51,811 nucleotides of DNA from Bacillota bacterium (GTDB taxonomy: Bacteria > Bacillota > UBA4882 > UBA8346): NCBI GenBank assembly GCA_012728785.1, contig JAAYEK010000256.1, positions 1-51,811 on the forward strand. Reading direction: 5' to 3'. The notes under the pieces are model-generated. The model was not told where the DNA came from and searched no databases. It saw only the letters and a list, made by a program, of their open reading frames with translations. Below are positions 1 to 7,870 of this stretch, in pieces; position 1 is the stretch's first letter, and every line of letters starts with the position of its first letter. The translations under genes were made by a program, and so were the position numbers.

Positions 1-153
1 ACAATAGCTCTAGTTACTTCTGGCCATGTTTTTAGCGCATCGCTGCGCTTACCTCATGACAGGTTTTTTTAATTCCAAAAGACCTACCAGTCTTTCGCTT
101 TCCTGCTGTTCAGTTTTCAAGGTTCAAGCCGCACATTCAAGTGTTGCGACGCA
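1..153 (-). other. Leader of an rRNA gene (boxA-like), gene at or beyond left edge
   Basis: Read on the minus strand, 130-105 contains CTTGAAAACTGAACAG, the boxA/antitermination-like sequence that in Bacillota precedes 16S or 23S rRNA genes. The outermost bases (about 25 to 1) read GAAGTAACTAGAGCTATTGT, loosely like the 5' end of many 23S genes (AAGTAACTAAGAGC then GGTGGATGCC), but the window ends before the diagnostic part. The promoter at 160-189 starts this transcript. What is seen is a promoter, a leader and the motif; which rRNA follows is inference. No 16S sequence lies between here and the methionine synthase gene. Confidence 0.55.
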
Positions 154-159
154 TTAGTT

Positions 160-189
160 AATATATCATATCTTCTAATACTTTGTCAA
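160..189 (-). promoter_or_regulatory. Strong sigma-A-type promoter for the rRNA leader
   Basis: On the minus strand TTGACA (189-184) and TATATT (165-160) are separated by 18 bases, with a TG one base upstream of the -10 box (extended -10). Start of transcription is expected near 153. It lies downstream of the methionine synthase gene, reads away from it, and is followed by the boxA-like leader. Confidence 0.7.
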
Positions 190-422
190 TCACATTTTTA
201 AAACCTTTTTTTGTAAAACCCGCTGCTATGTGATTGTTTGTCGCTCCAAATCTCGACAGCTTTAATAGATTACCACATCCCTTTTTAACTGTCAAGACTA
301 TTTCTTAAATTATTTTTCAAATTTCAAATAAAACCTTAAGATCTTCACTAATACCCGATATCTTTATCCTTAATTGCATCTAATAAGTGACCGGATTTTC
401 ATCTTTCTTGCTGGATTAAGGC

Positions 423-2858
423 TTAAATATCCTTATTGAATGTTTCTACCAACTTTCGAGCTAATTTAACAGCTTTCTGAGCATCTTCCGCATAAGCATC
501 AGCTCCAATTTCCTCAGCATATTGTTCCGTTACTACAGCCCCTCCAATCATAAATTTTGACTTTAAACCTACTTTTTTAGCCAAACTAATCACCTGTTTC
601 ATTTCAACCATGGTTGTAGTCATTAAAGCTGATAAACCTACTATCTTAGCATCAAGTGCTTTTGCTTTTTCAATGATTTCCTCAGTAGCGACGTCTTTTC
701 CCAAATCAAAAACTTCAAAACCAAAATTCCGTAACATTAAAGCAACAATATTCTTACCGATATCATGAATATCTCCCTTAACCGTAGCCAAAATAACTTT
801 TGGTTTCTCCCGCTCAAACTCAGCTTCATTTTGTTTCAGTAACGGCTCTAAAATTCCAAAAGCCTTTTTCAGAGCTTCAGCGCTTTGAATCAATTGTGGC
901 AAAAAATATTTCTTTGCTTCATATAACTCCCCCACCTCTGTAATAGCGGGAATTAGACAACGTTCAACCAATTCACCCGGTTTGCGCCCCTCTTTAATCC
1001 CTCTATCCAATGAATCGGCTATGCTTTCTTTATTACCCTTTAAGATGTCTTGATAAATTTGGTCGCTGCTGGATAGTGTGCTATTTACACTAAAAGTCCC
1101 TTGCTTAGAAGGCTCCGTTCGCTCCGTAAAATATTTTAGATAATTTCTACTCCCTTTATCATTCCCGGTTAACACATCGGAAGCCCGTTTGATATTCATC
1201 AATAAATCACTGGATGGATTAGCTATTGCTACGGTCAAACCACTACCAATGGACATCCCTAAAAAAGCTGCGTTAATCCAGCTTCGCTCCGGTAAGCCAT
1301 AAGATACATTAGATAATCCGATATTGGAATTGGTTTTAAAAATATTCGTGGTCCAACTGATTAACTTCAAGGTTTCCCTTGCGGCGGCTTGATCAGATGA
1401 GACAGTAAGCACTAATCCATCGACAATAATGTCTTGTTTTTTTAATCCATACTTCTCAGCTTCCGTATATACTTGTTCCACAATTCGAATTCTTTTTTCA
1501 GCAGTTTCCGGAAGACCATCATCGCCTAAAGGCAATAAAACAAACATCGCCCCGTATTTGGCGGCTATCGGAAGCAGTTTCGCCATTTTCTCCTTTTCAC
1601 CGGATATCGAATTTATCACTGCTCTCCCTGGATAAATCCTTAAGGCCGCTTCCAACACTTCCGGGTTTGAGGAATCAATGCATAATGGCGCTTCTACCAT
1701 TGAACTTAGTAGTTCCACGATCTCAACCATCTTTGATTTTTCGTCAATCCCAGGCATACCTACATTGACATCGAGAACTTCAGCGCCATTTTGGGTTTGT
1801 TCCAGCGCTAAACGGCGGACTTCAGTAGTCTTACCCTCTTTTAACTCCTCTTGCAGCTTCTTTTTTCCGGTAGGATTGATTCGTTCCCCAATAACCGTTA
1901 AAGGTTGATCAGAGCCAATAAATACTGTTTTTTGAGTTGAAGTTATTGCACTAAAAATATCTGAATCTACCTTGATCGGCTTTTTAAATTCCTGGACCCG
2001 TTCTTTTATTGCTTTGATATATTCGGACGAAGTCCCGCAACAGCCTCCAATTAAGTTAACACCCGCCTTCAAAAGAGCATTAACATGGGTCCCAAATTCA
2101 ACCGCTCCCATACTGAACACCGTCTTACCATCAATTAACTTTGGTAATCCGGCATTAGGTTTTGCGATTAAAGGAACTTTGGCATAGGGTTTCATCTGTT
2201 CAATAAACTTGATCATCTTTTCCGGACCGGTTGAACAATTACAACCAAACGCATCCACGCCTAAACTTTGAAGAGTTATTAAAGCAGTAACCGGATCAGT
2301 CCCGGTTAAAGTCCTTCCATCTTCATCAAAGGTCATCGTAACCCAGATCGGGAACGTGCAACTTTCCTTTATGGCAATTACGGCCGCTCTCGCCTCTTGA
2401 AGGTCAGTCATAGTCTCAATGGCAAAACAGTCAACTCCGCCTTCTAATAACCCTTGTACTTGTTCTTTATAAACTTCAACCACATATTCAAAAGGCAATT
2501 CGCCCAAGGGACGAATAAACCGTCCGGTAATTGAAAGATCCCCCGCTACCAATCCTAATTCCCCAACTGCTTCCCTGGATAAGATGGCTAACTTTCGGTT
2601 GATTTCTAAAACCTGATCAGCTAAACCGAATTCCTCCAGTTTTATTCTGTTTCCACCGAAAGTACAAGTATAGACAGCATTCGAGCCGGCAGCTAAATAA
2701 TCTTTCTGAATCGATACTATCGAGTCCGGATGTTCCAATACCCATTGTTCCGGACATACTCCCGTCGGCATTCCCTTCTTTTGCAATTCAGTTCCGAATG
2801 CCCCATCTAAAACAATTATCTTTTGATCAACCATTTTTTTGAAATCAATTCTGTCCAT
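423..2858 (-). CDS. metH: Cobalamin-dependent methionine synthase, short form lacking reactivation domain
   Basis: Transfers a methyl group from methyltetrahydrofolate to homocysteine through cobalamin, in the cytoplasm. The 811 residues hold, in order, a homocysteine-binding barrel (about 10-295) with the zinc cysteines C208 (GCNCS) and C273/C274 (GGCCGT), a pterin-binding barrel (about 315-580, GERINPTG and DVNVG motifs), the helical B12 cap (about 590-680) and the B12 Rossmann domain with the cobalt-ligating H698 in GDIHDIG. E. coli MetH is about 1227 residues; the missing part is the AdoMet-binding reactivation domain, which is encoded by the next gene upstream with a 14-base overlap. ATG start, AAAGGA nine bases upstream. 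The rRNA promoter lies just downstream. Confidence 0.93.
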   Translation of the reverse strand: MDRIDFKKMVDQKIIVLDGAFGTELQKKGMPTGVCPEQWVLEHPDSIVSIQKDYLAAGSNAVYTCTFGGNRIKLEEFGLADQVLEINRKLAILSREAVGELGLVAGDLSITGRFIRPLGELPFEYVVEVYKEQVQGLLEGGVDCFAIETMTDLQEARAAVIAIKESCTFPIWVTMTFDEDGRTLTGTDPVTALITLQSLGVDAFGCNCSTGPEKMIKFIEQMKPYAKVPLIAKPNAGLPKLIDGKTVFSMGAVEFGTHVNALLKAGVNLIGGCCGTSSEYIKAIKERVQEFKKPIKVDSDIFSAITSTQKTVFIGSDQPLTVIGERINPTGKKKLQEELKEGKTTEVRRLALEQTQNGAEVLDVNVGMPGIDEKSKMVEIVELLSSMVEAPLCIDSSNPEVLEAALRIYPGRAVINSISGEKEKMAKLLPIAAKYGAMFVLLPLGDDGLPETAEKRIRIVEQVYTEAEKYGLKKQDIIVDGLVLTVSSDQAAARETLKLISWTTNIFKTNSNIGLSNVSYGLPERSWINAAFLGMSIGSGLTVAIANPSSDLLMNIKRASDVLTGNDKGSRNYLKYFTERTEPSKQGTFSVNSTLSSSDQIYQDILKGNKESIADSLDRGIKEGRKPGELVERCLIPAITEVGELYEAKKYFLPQLIQSAEALKKAFGILEPLLKQNEAEFEREKPKVILATVKGDIHDIGKNIVALMLRNFGFEVFDLGKDVATEEIIEKAKALDAKIVGLSALMTTTMVEMKQVISLAKKVGLKSKFMIGGAVVTEQYAEEIGADAYAEDAQKAVKLARKLVETFNKDI

Positions 2859-3495
2859 CTATTTCAATCCTTTCAATTCCGGCAATGGCGATCACCGATT
2901 TTTCCGGTGTCAACATTAGCTTTTCAGTCAACCTTACTTCTAATTTACCTAAATCAAGCAAATCAAAGATTGCTTTTTGATAAGAAAGATCTAAATCGCC
3001 GTAACCTGGGCTATACCTATGTTTAGTAATTCTTTTCCCTTCCCGGTATAATATTTTATTAAAAAAATTCACAATCCAATCCAGACAAGCATCAGCCGTT
3101 TCGGAGGCTATCGCGTCTAAAATGGTCCCATAAGCAGCATCGCCTTGTTCGATCTCCATATTAATCCGCTCAACTATTTCTTTTCCCACCGTTGCTGCAA
3201 ATAATATTAATTCATCACTGCTCTCCAATAACCGGGCTAAAGATTTGCTTTGAAAACAAAGCCCGGTTTCGATCAAGATCGCTTCTTTCTGATGCGATTT
3301 AATAATAAAACGACCTGCCGTTCCTTTGGAACGGCAGTATATCATCCCATCTCGAAAGCCTTGGTCCAATTTTCGCTGATGGTTAAGATCAATTTCAGTT
3401 AAATTTTTTCTAAAACCTAACCGGGTCATTACATAATTTCGATTTGGACTAGCTGAGATACTCTTGAAATTAATAATTTTTGAATATGATTCCAT
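2845..3495 (-). CDS. Stand-alone methionine synthase activation domain protein
   Basis: This 216-residue protein matches the vitamin-B12-dependent methionine synthase activation domain. The signature RYSPGYGDLDLSYQK (about 161-175) resembles the AdoMet-binding RxxxGY region of MetH, and an LFAATVGKEI segment comes earlier. Its expected job is reductive methylation of oxidised cob(II)alamin on the short MetH encoded directly downstream; the two genes overlap by 14 bases, so translation is probably coupled. Thermotoga and several Bacillota are known to split MetH this way. The ATG starts two bases after the nagA stop codon and the ribosome binding site is weak, again suggesting coupling. Function rests on the motif and on context. 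Confidence 0.85.
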   Translation of the reverse strand: MESYSKIINFKSISASPNRNYVMTRLGFRKNLTEIDLNHQRKLDQGFRDGMIYCRSKGTAGRFIIKSHQKEAILIETGLCFQSKSLARLLESSDELILFAATVGKEIVERINMEIEQGDAAYGTILDAIASETADACLDWIVNFFNKILYREGKRITKHRYSPGYGDLDLSYQKAIFDLLDLGKLEVRLTEKLMLTPEKSVIAIAGIERIEIDGQN

Positions 3496-3497
3496 TA

Positions 3498-4682
3498 CTA
3501 TTCTCGATCCAATGAAATTAAACCGCTGATTATTTCCCCTTCAACCATTGTCATTACCACATCTAAGTCTGGAGTTAAGGCCACCAAATCGGCATCCTTT
3601 CCAGGATATAAACTTCCCTTATGCTTATTGATACCGAGATAACGGGCTGGATTATAGGTAGCCATTCGCAACGCGTCCGTCAATTCACAGCCGGTAAAAT
3701 CCATAAAATTCTTTACTGCTTTTTCCAAAGTTAAAACGCTTCCCGCTAAATTACCCTTTTGATTAGTCAGGCTATCTTTTTCAAGCGTCAACTCTCCTTC
3801 GTTTGTCAGATAATTTCCATTTGGCATTCCCGTAGGTAACATAGCGTCCGATACAAGAATAATTTGCTCCGGGCCTTTAGTATTTAAGACCAATTCTAAA
3901 GTTCCAGGGTGCAGGTGAACGCCGTCAGCAATTATTTCTACCATTAATTCCGACCTTAATAGCGCCGCCCCTAACACTCCCGGTTCACGATGATGGAAAG
4001 GACGTAACTGATTAAAACAATGGGTGATACAACTAAATCCATTAGTAATTGCGGTAATAGTAGTTTCAAAGTCCGCATCGCTATGGCCGATAGCGCATAA
4101 GATTCCTTCATCAACCAGTGAAGCGGCTACTTCCATGGCTCCCGGTAATTCCGGCGCCAAAGTGACCATTTTAATACCGAATTCAGATAACTGATGAAGT
4201 TTCAATACTTCTTCCAAATCAGGTTCGCGTAATTCATTAACTAGATGAGTCCCATAGTATTTGTGAGATAAAAAAGGGCCTTCCAAGTGTAACCCGAGAC
4301 AACGAGCGCCTTTATATGGTTTTTCCCCAATTCCGGCCAATGCTTTGGCTACCTTGGCCAAATCATCATAAGCCGCTGAAGTAACACTTGCCAAAAAAGT
4401 AGTGGTTCCGTGAGTAACATGAAACCTAGCTACTTCAATTAGTTTATCGGTAGTCCCTTCCATGACGGCAGCCCCACCGCCCCCATGAAGATGTTGGTCG
4501 ATAAAACCGGGAACTATCATCAGCCCTTCCAAAGGTACCTCCCGAAAACCATCAGGAATACTGACTTGTTCCACTGGTCCCGCAGCCAAAATCTTTCCAT
4601 CTTTGATTAACACATTTGCTTCATCAAACATTACAAATGGGGTTAATAATGCCGCTTTGGTTAATGCCAGTTCTCCAGCCAA
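3498..4682 (-). CDS. nagA: N-acetylglucosamine-6-phosphate deacetylase
   Basis: Hydrolyses GlcNAc-6-phosphate to glucosamine-6-phosphate and acetate in amino-sugar catabolism or peptidoglycan recycling. The 394-residue amidohydrolase has the metal site GFIDQHLHGGGG (about 59-70), HLEGPFLSHKYYGTH (about 132-146), GHSDADF (about 198-204), THCFNQLRPFHHREPG, catalytic Asp in LVSDAMLPTG (about 276-285) and the C-terminal NPARYLG with GKDADLV. Length is typical. The start is TTG at 4682, supported by GAGGAG eight bases upstream. nagB and a PTS are not nearby; neighbours are methionine synthase and an acetyltransferase, so the cluster is not a dedicated amino-sugar operon. Confidence 0.93.
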   Translation of the reverse strand: MAGELALTKAALLTPFVMFDEANVLIKDGKILAAGPVEQVSIPDGFREVPLEGLMIVPGFIDQHLHGGGGAAVMEGTTDKLIEVARFHVTHGTTTFLASVTSAAYDDLAKVAKALAGIGEKPYKGARCLGLHLEGPFLSHKYYGTHLVNELREPDLEEVLKLHQLSEFGIKMVTLAPELPGAMEVAASLVDEGILCAIGHSDADFETTITAITNGFSCITHCFNQLRPFHHREPGVLGAALLRSELMVEIIADGVHLHPGTLELVLNTKGPEQIILVSDAMLPTGMPNGNYLTNEGELTLEKDSLTNQKGNLAGSVLTLEKAVKNFMDFTGCELTDALRMATYNPARYLGINKHKGSLYPGKDADLVALTPDLDVVMTMVEGEIISGLISLDRE

Positions 4683-4787
4683 AAGATCAACTCCTCATCC
4701 TCCGTGATCAAGTCATTAAAACTTTCCTCCGGAGCTGAAAGCCGAATGGACTCTTTCAAATTAATATCGACTCCCGGTATGATACTT
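4683..4787 (-). other. GNAT-nagA intergenic stretch with an open reading frame lacking a clear start
   Basis: Between the two genes one minus-strand frame stays open for about 50 codons and ends at 4661 inside nagA. Its possible start is TTG at 4759 (32 residues, containing LSAPEESFNDLITEDEE). The only ribosome-binding-like sequence is GGGAG 11 bases upstream. It may be a small gene or chance; I do not call it a CDS. Confidence 0.25.
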
Positions 4788-6041
4788 TCAATATAAGTAG
4801 TTATTATCCCATATTAAAGGATATTTCTTTGGAAATAGGTGTTCAACTACTGTTAACTGTTTAGGGTGGGGCAAACTTAAATCAATCGAGTCATAATATC
4901 CAAATGTTAGTTTGGTTAATAACTTGTCTTGCTCTTGGTTTTGAGGTGTTCCAAATTTAGAGTTTATCTCCCAACCCATCGATTCTTGCCAAACCCACCT
5001 AAACCGCCCCTCCAAATTTCCCAAATCAAAACATTCGCCGTCTTTGAGATCTTTTATGGAGCAGGCTCTTACATTTAAGATAGGACGTAAAAAGTTTAAA
5101 AATTGCGGCCAATCGATGATTTTAATCATTCCCATCCGTGGCGCCGGATCAATATGAATACCACCCAGCCGATAAGCGGCGGCATTCAACAGATGAATCG
5201 GAGTTCCTCTTATATATAAAGTCTTCTCTGAAGATAATTCCCCACTGATTACCGCCATCATCTCAAATGCTACTTCCCGATCAATCGCTGCAGATTCGTT
5301 AATAATTAATTTTCGCCCCGGCTCATCCAAATAATTCAGATAACCTTTTAGATCACCTTTATTATTCTCCCAAACTAGAAAGTTTTCCTTTTTTGGAAAG
5401 GGAACCTCTTTTTCGACTCTGTTCTCAATTTCGATCTCCTTATACCGGTCTTCCCACCACTTAAGTTCTCTTTTTGGTTGAAGCCAATATTTCGCATTTC
5501 CGTTATTATAAATAGAAGCGATTTGCGAAAGGTCTTTAAACTCAACAATCCTAAACCTACCGCCGGAAACCTTTTTAGTTATTACTCTACCTGGTTTAAG
5601 CTTAGTTTTATATCTGGGTAAAATCGGAACAAACCCAAATCGCGGATAATAATCCGGTAAGCCCCAGAGAAAGACCCCAGGTACTCCCAAGCATTTTAAC
5701 TCTTCTAACCCTTGGGTTAAACACGTCCCGGCATAACCTTTACCTCGATAATCAGGATCAGTAACCACCGGCGAAACTGCCCAGAGCGGTATTTCGACCC
5801 CTTCAAAAAATAGCTTTTGTGGGAAAAACCCAACCGCCGCCACTACCCTGCCCGCTTCTTCGGCTAGATAAACCCACTCCGGGTCCCAGCCTTCCTTTGA
5901 ATAAAGATATGAAAATAAAACCCGGTGTTCCTCTCCATTTTTGGGATTTGACGCCGAGTCGGATTCTTTGGAAAAGCCTTTTTCAATTAAGTTTAATAAA
6001 GGTTCAATGTCTTTACTCGTGGCATGACGGTAGCGGACCAA
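4788..6041 (-). CDS. GNAT-family N-acetyltransferase (two-domain, Eis-like layout)
   Basis: This is a 417-residue protein with an N-terminal GNAT fold: the acetyl-CoA binding motif A is visible in VTDPDYRGKGYAGTCL (about 93-108), followed by LWGLPDYYPRFGFVP (about 125-139), a pattern common to predicted acetyltransferases of the COG4552/Eis group. The C-terminal half is longer than a plain GNAT domain and probably holds a second GNAT-like and a sterol-carrier-like domain as in Eis; I infer this from length only. The substrate cannot be told. Start TTG at 6041 with AAGGAG six bases upstream. A heptamer repeat array begins about 33 bases upstream. Confidence 0.8.
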   Translation of the reverse strand: MVRYRHATSKDIEPLLNLIEKGFSKESDSASNPKNGEEHRVLFSYLYSKEGWDPEWVYLAEEAGRVVAAVGFFPQKLFFEGVEIPLWAVSPVVTDPDYRGKGYAGTCLTQGLEELKCLGVPGVFLWGLPDYYPRFGFVPILPRYKTKLKPGRVITKKVSGGRFRIVEFKDLSQIASIYNNGNAKYWLQPKRELKWWEDRYKEIEIENRVEKEVPFPKKENFLVWENNKGDLKGYLNYLDEPGRKLIINESAAIDREVAFEMMAVISGELSSEKTLYIRGTPIHLLNAAAYRLGGIHIDPAPRMGMIKIIDWPQFLNFLRPILNVRACSIKDLKDGECFDLGNLEGRFRWVWQESMGWEINSKFGTPQNQEQDKLLTKLTFGYYDSIDLSLPHPKQLTVVEHLFPKKYPLIWDNNYLY

Positions 6042-6071
6042 GTTAAGCTCCTTGATGTTTTAAAATGATAG

Positions 6072-6122
<51 letters not shown>

Positions 6123-6159
6123 ATTATATCCCTTGTATGTTTATTGTCAATTATCTACT

Positions 6160-6606
6160 TCATCTAAGTCTTCCAGTCCCGTTATACCAATACTCTTGGA
6201 GCCAAATTAGGCCAAAAAAGAACATATAATACCAAAAAGCGCGTAATGCGTTCCAGTGAATGTAACTTATCCACCCTGCTTTAACGAAAAGAAGTTCCCC
6301 TAAGGTATTTAAAATCGCCCAACCAACCCAATAGCTTATCTTTAAAACCAGACTTTTGGATTTCGGAAATAATCTGATAAATAATCCCCCTTCAGCAGGG
6401 GCAATTCCCAGGACGGACCAAAGGCTCAAACCACCAACTGTTGGACCGTGATAACCCCATTGGTTAGATATCACTCCGACTATGTCGCTAACAACCCCTA
6501 GAAGACTGGAGAAAATCAGGATGGGATAATAAGCTCTAATCTTTTCCGCTCTCATTTGCCAAATATAAATTGATCCTATGATAATAAAACTTACTATATA
6601 GACCAT
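6160..6606 (-). CDS. Small integral membrane protein, CBO0543-like
   Basis: A 148-residue, very hydrophobic protein with about four membrane segments (roughly 1-16, 24-46, 84-106 and 118-138) separated by short loops rich in Trp and Gly. The pattern resembles the uncharacterised CBO0543 family of clostridial and bacillar membrane proteins; I recognise it only by general character. No catalytic motif is visible. The ATG at 6606 has AAGGG seven bases upstream. It is transcribed divergently from the minor pilin genes and has no evident operon partner. Function unknown. Confidence 0.7.
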   Translation of the reverse strand: MVYIVSFIIIGSIYIWQMRAEKIRAYYPILIFSSLLGVVSDIVGVISNQWGYHGPTVGGLSLWSVLGIAPAEGGLFIRLFPKSKSLVLKISYWVGWAILNTLGELLFVKAGWISYIHWNALRAFWYYMFFFGLIWLQEYWYNGTGRLR

Positions 6607-6754
6607 CCTATTTCCCTTATATTAAGACCTATTTAACCTTATTTTTTTTATTTGATTTTTATCTTACTAATTCTATGAAAGGAACGTCAACACCCTTATT
6701 AGTCCGTTTGTTTTCTATAGTTTTACCTTTCTTTATTATAATATTAAGAATATA

Positions 6755-6783
6755 TTGTTAAATTATTACTTCTGGGTTATAAT
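6755..6783 (+). promoter_or_regulatory. Promoter for the minor pilin genes
   Basis: TTGTTA (6755-6760) and a perfect TATAAT (6778-6783) are spaced by 17 bases on the plus strand; transcription would start near 6790, about 77 bases before the first pilin start codon. Confidence 0.6.
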
Positions 6784-6866
6784 TAACATAAGATTACCTA
6801 TTGTTTCTTCTTTTTTTAAATATCTTAACTATTCATCTTGAGACCAAAATGTATGGAGTTGATCTT

Positions 6867-7292
6867 ATGATTCGTTCTTCCGAACAAGGTTTTAGTACGA
6901 TTGAGATAATCATATCCGTCTTTCTAATCGGTCTTATAGTTGTGGCCGTTATGCTTTTTTCCGGGACTTCCCTTAAAACATCTACTGCCAATCGATTGAA
7001 AAATAATGCCGTTCGCCTTGCTCAACAAACTATTGAAAACTTGAAGCAATATGATCAACAGGGTTTTAATCGGAACACATTCCGAACAATTCCCGGTGTT
7101 ATTGGTAATCAAATACCTTCACCGGTTGTAGATGGAGTTATCTATAACGTAAATACGCAAATAATCCCTGATAATTTAAATCCGGATATTGCTAACAACA
7201 ATAACTATATCCCCATTCGAGTAACTGTTTCCTGGAACTATTTAGGACGAAATCAGATAACTGTCGATACTTGTATGATACAGTGGCAATGA
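6867..7292 (+). CDS. Type IV prepilin-like protein (minor pilin, PilV/GspI-like)
   Basis: A 141-residue class III signal protein. A short basic leader ends at EQG, and cleavage is expected before FSTIEIIISVFLIGLIVV, with Glu at +5 as in type IV pilins. The hydrophobic N-terminal helix is followed by a helix with NRLKNNAVRLAQQTIENLKQYD and a beta-rich C-terminal part. I chose the ATG at 6867 over upstream in-frame starts at 6801 and 6849 because GGAG lies nine bases upstream and prepilin leaders are short. It is first of three minor-pilin-like genes that would be processed by the PilD encoded at 18108-18854 and prime or tip the pilus. Confidence 0.85.
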   Translation: MIRSSEQGFSTIEIIISVFLIGLIVVAVMLFSGTSLKTSTANRLKNNAVRLAQQTIENLKQYDQQGFNRNTFRTIPGVIGNQIPSPVVDGVIYNVNTQIIPDNLNPDIANNNNYIPIRVTVSWNYLGRNQITVDTCMIQWQ

Positions 7293-7331
7293 GTAATTTA
7301 TTAATTCGATTATAATAACGGAGGTTCTTCG

Positions 7332-7820
7332 ATGTTTTTTCGATATTTACGTTTAAATGATCGAGGCTTTACTCTTATCGAAATCTTGATCGGATTAGTC
7401 TCTATCTCAATTATCGCTTTAGCGCTTCATCAATTTATAACTCACAGTTTCCGAACCAATGATTGGATTATTGACGAAACCGATACTTTGGTTACGGCTA
7501 ATAGAATTTTTAACAATATCACCGAGACACTTAATTGTGGATTTGACTTTCAGTCTACCGGCGGAGGAAGGATACTGAATTTCACCACTGATAGTTTTAA
7601 TGCTTTAGATCAAGAAATAACAGCTAGTATTACATGGGACGGTAGCAGTATTACATTAGCCCGAGATGGTGATTTGCCACGGGTTATAAACTCTAACCAA
7701 GACCAGGTGGAAAATCTTATATTCCAAACACCCAACGATTTTAGTGTTCGTATTTTACTTACAATAGCCGGAAATAATTACGAGACCACCATTCGGGGTA
7801 TGAATCAATCTGATAATTAA
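7332..7820 (+). CDS. Type IV prepilin-like protein (minor pilin, PilW/PulJ-like)
   Basis: A 162-residue protein with a 12-residue basic leader ending in DRG, then the N-methylation/cleavage motif FTLIEILIGLVSISIIAL with Glu at +5. The rest is soluble and beta-rich without cysteine pairs, except one Cys near residue 75. The ATG has GGAGG seven bases upstream and starts 40 bases after the preceding pilin gene. Position between a PilV-like and a PilX-like gene suggests the PilW/GspJ role in the pilus tip complex. The family call rests on the N-terminus; the sub-type is inferred from gene order. Confidence 0.85.
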   Translation: MFFRYLRLNDRGFTLIEILIGLVSISIIALALHQFITHSFRTNDWIIDETDTLVTANRIFNNITETLNCGFDFQSTGGGRILNFTTDSFNALDQEITASITWDGSSITLARDGDLPRVINSNQDQVENLIFQTPNDFSVRILLTIAGNNYETTIRGMNQSDN

Positions 7821-7870
7821 GAGGATTAAATAATAGTTATATTTAGGAATAATTGTTAGGGGTGATTTTA

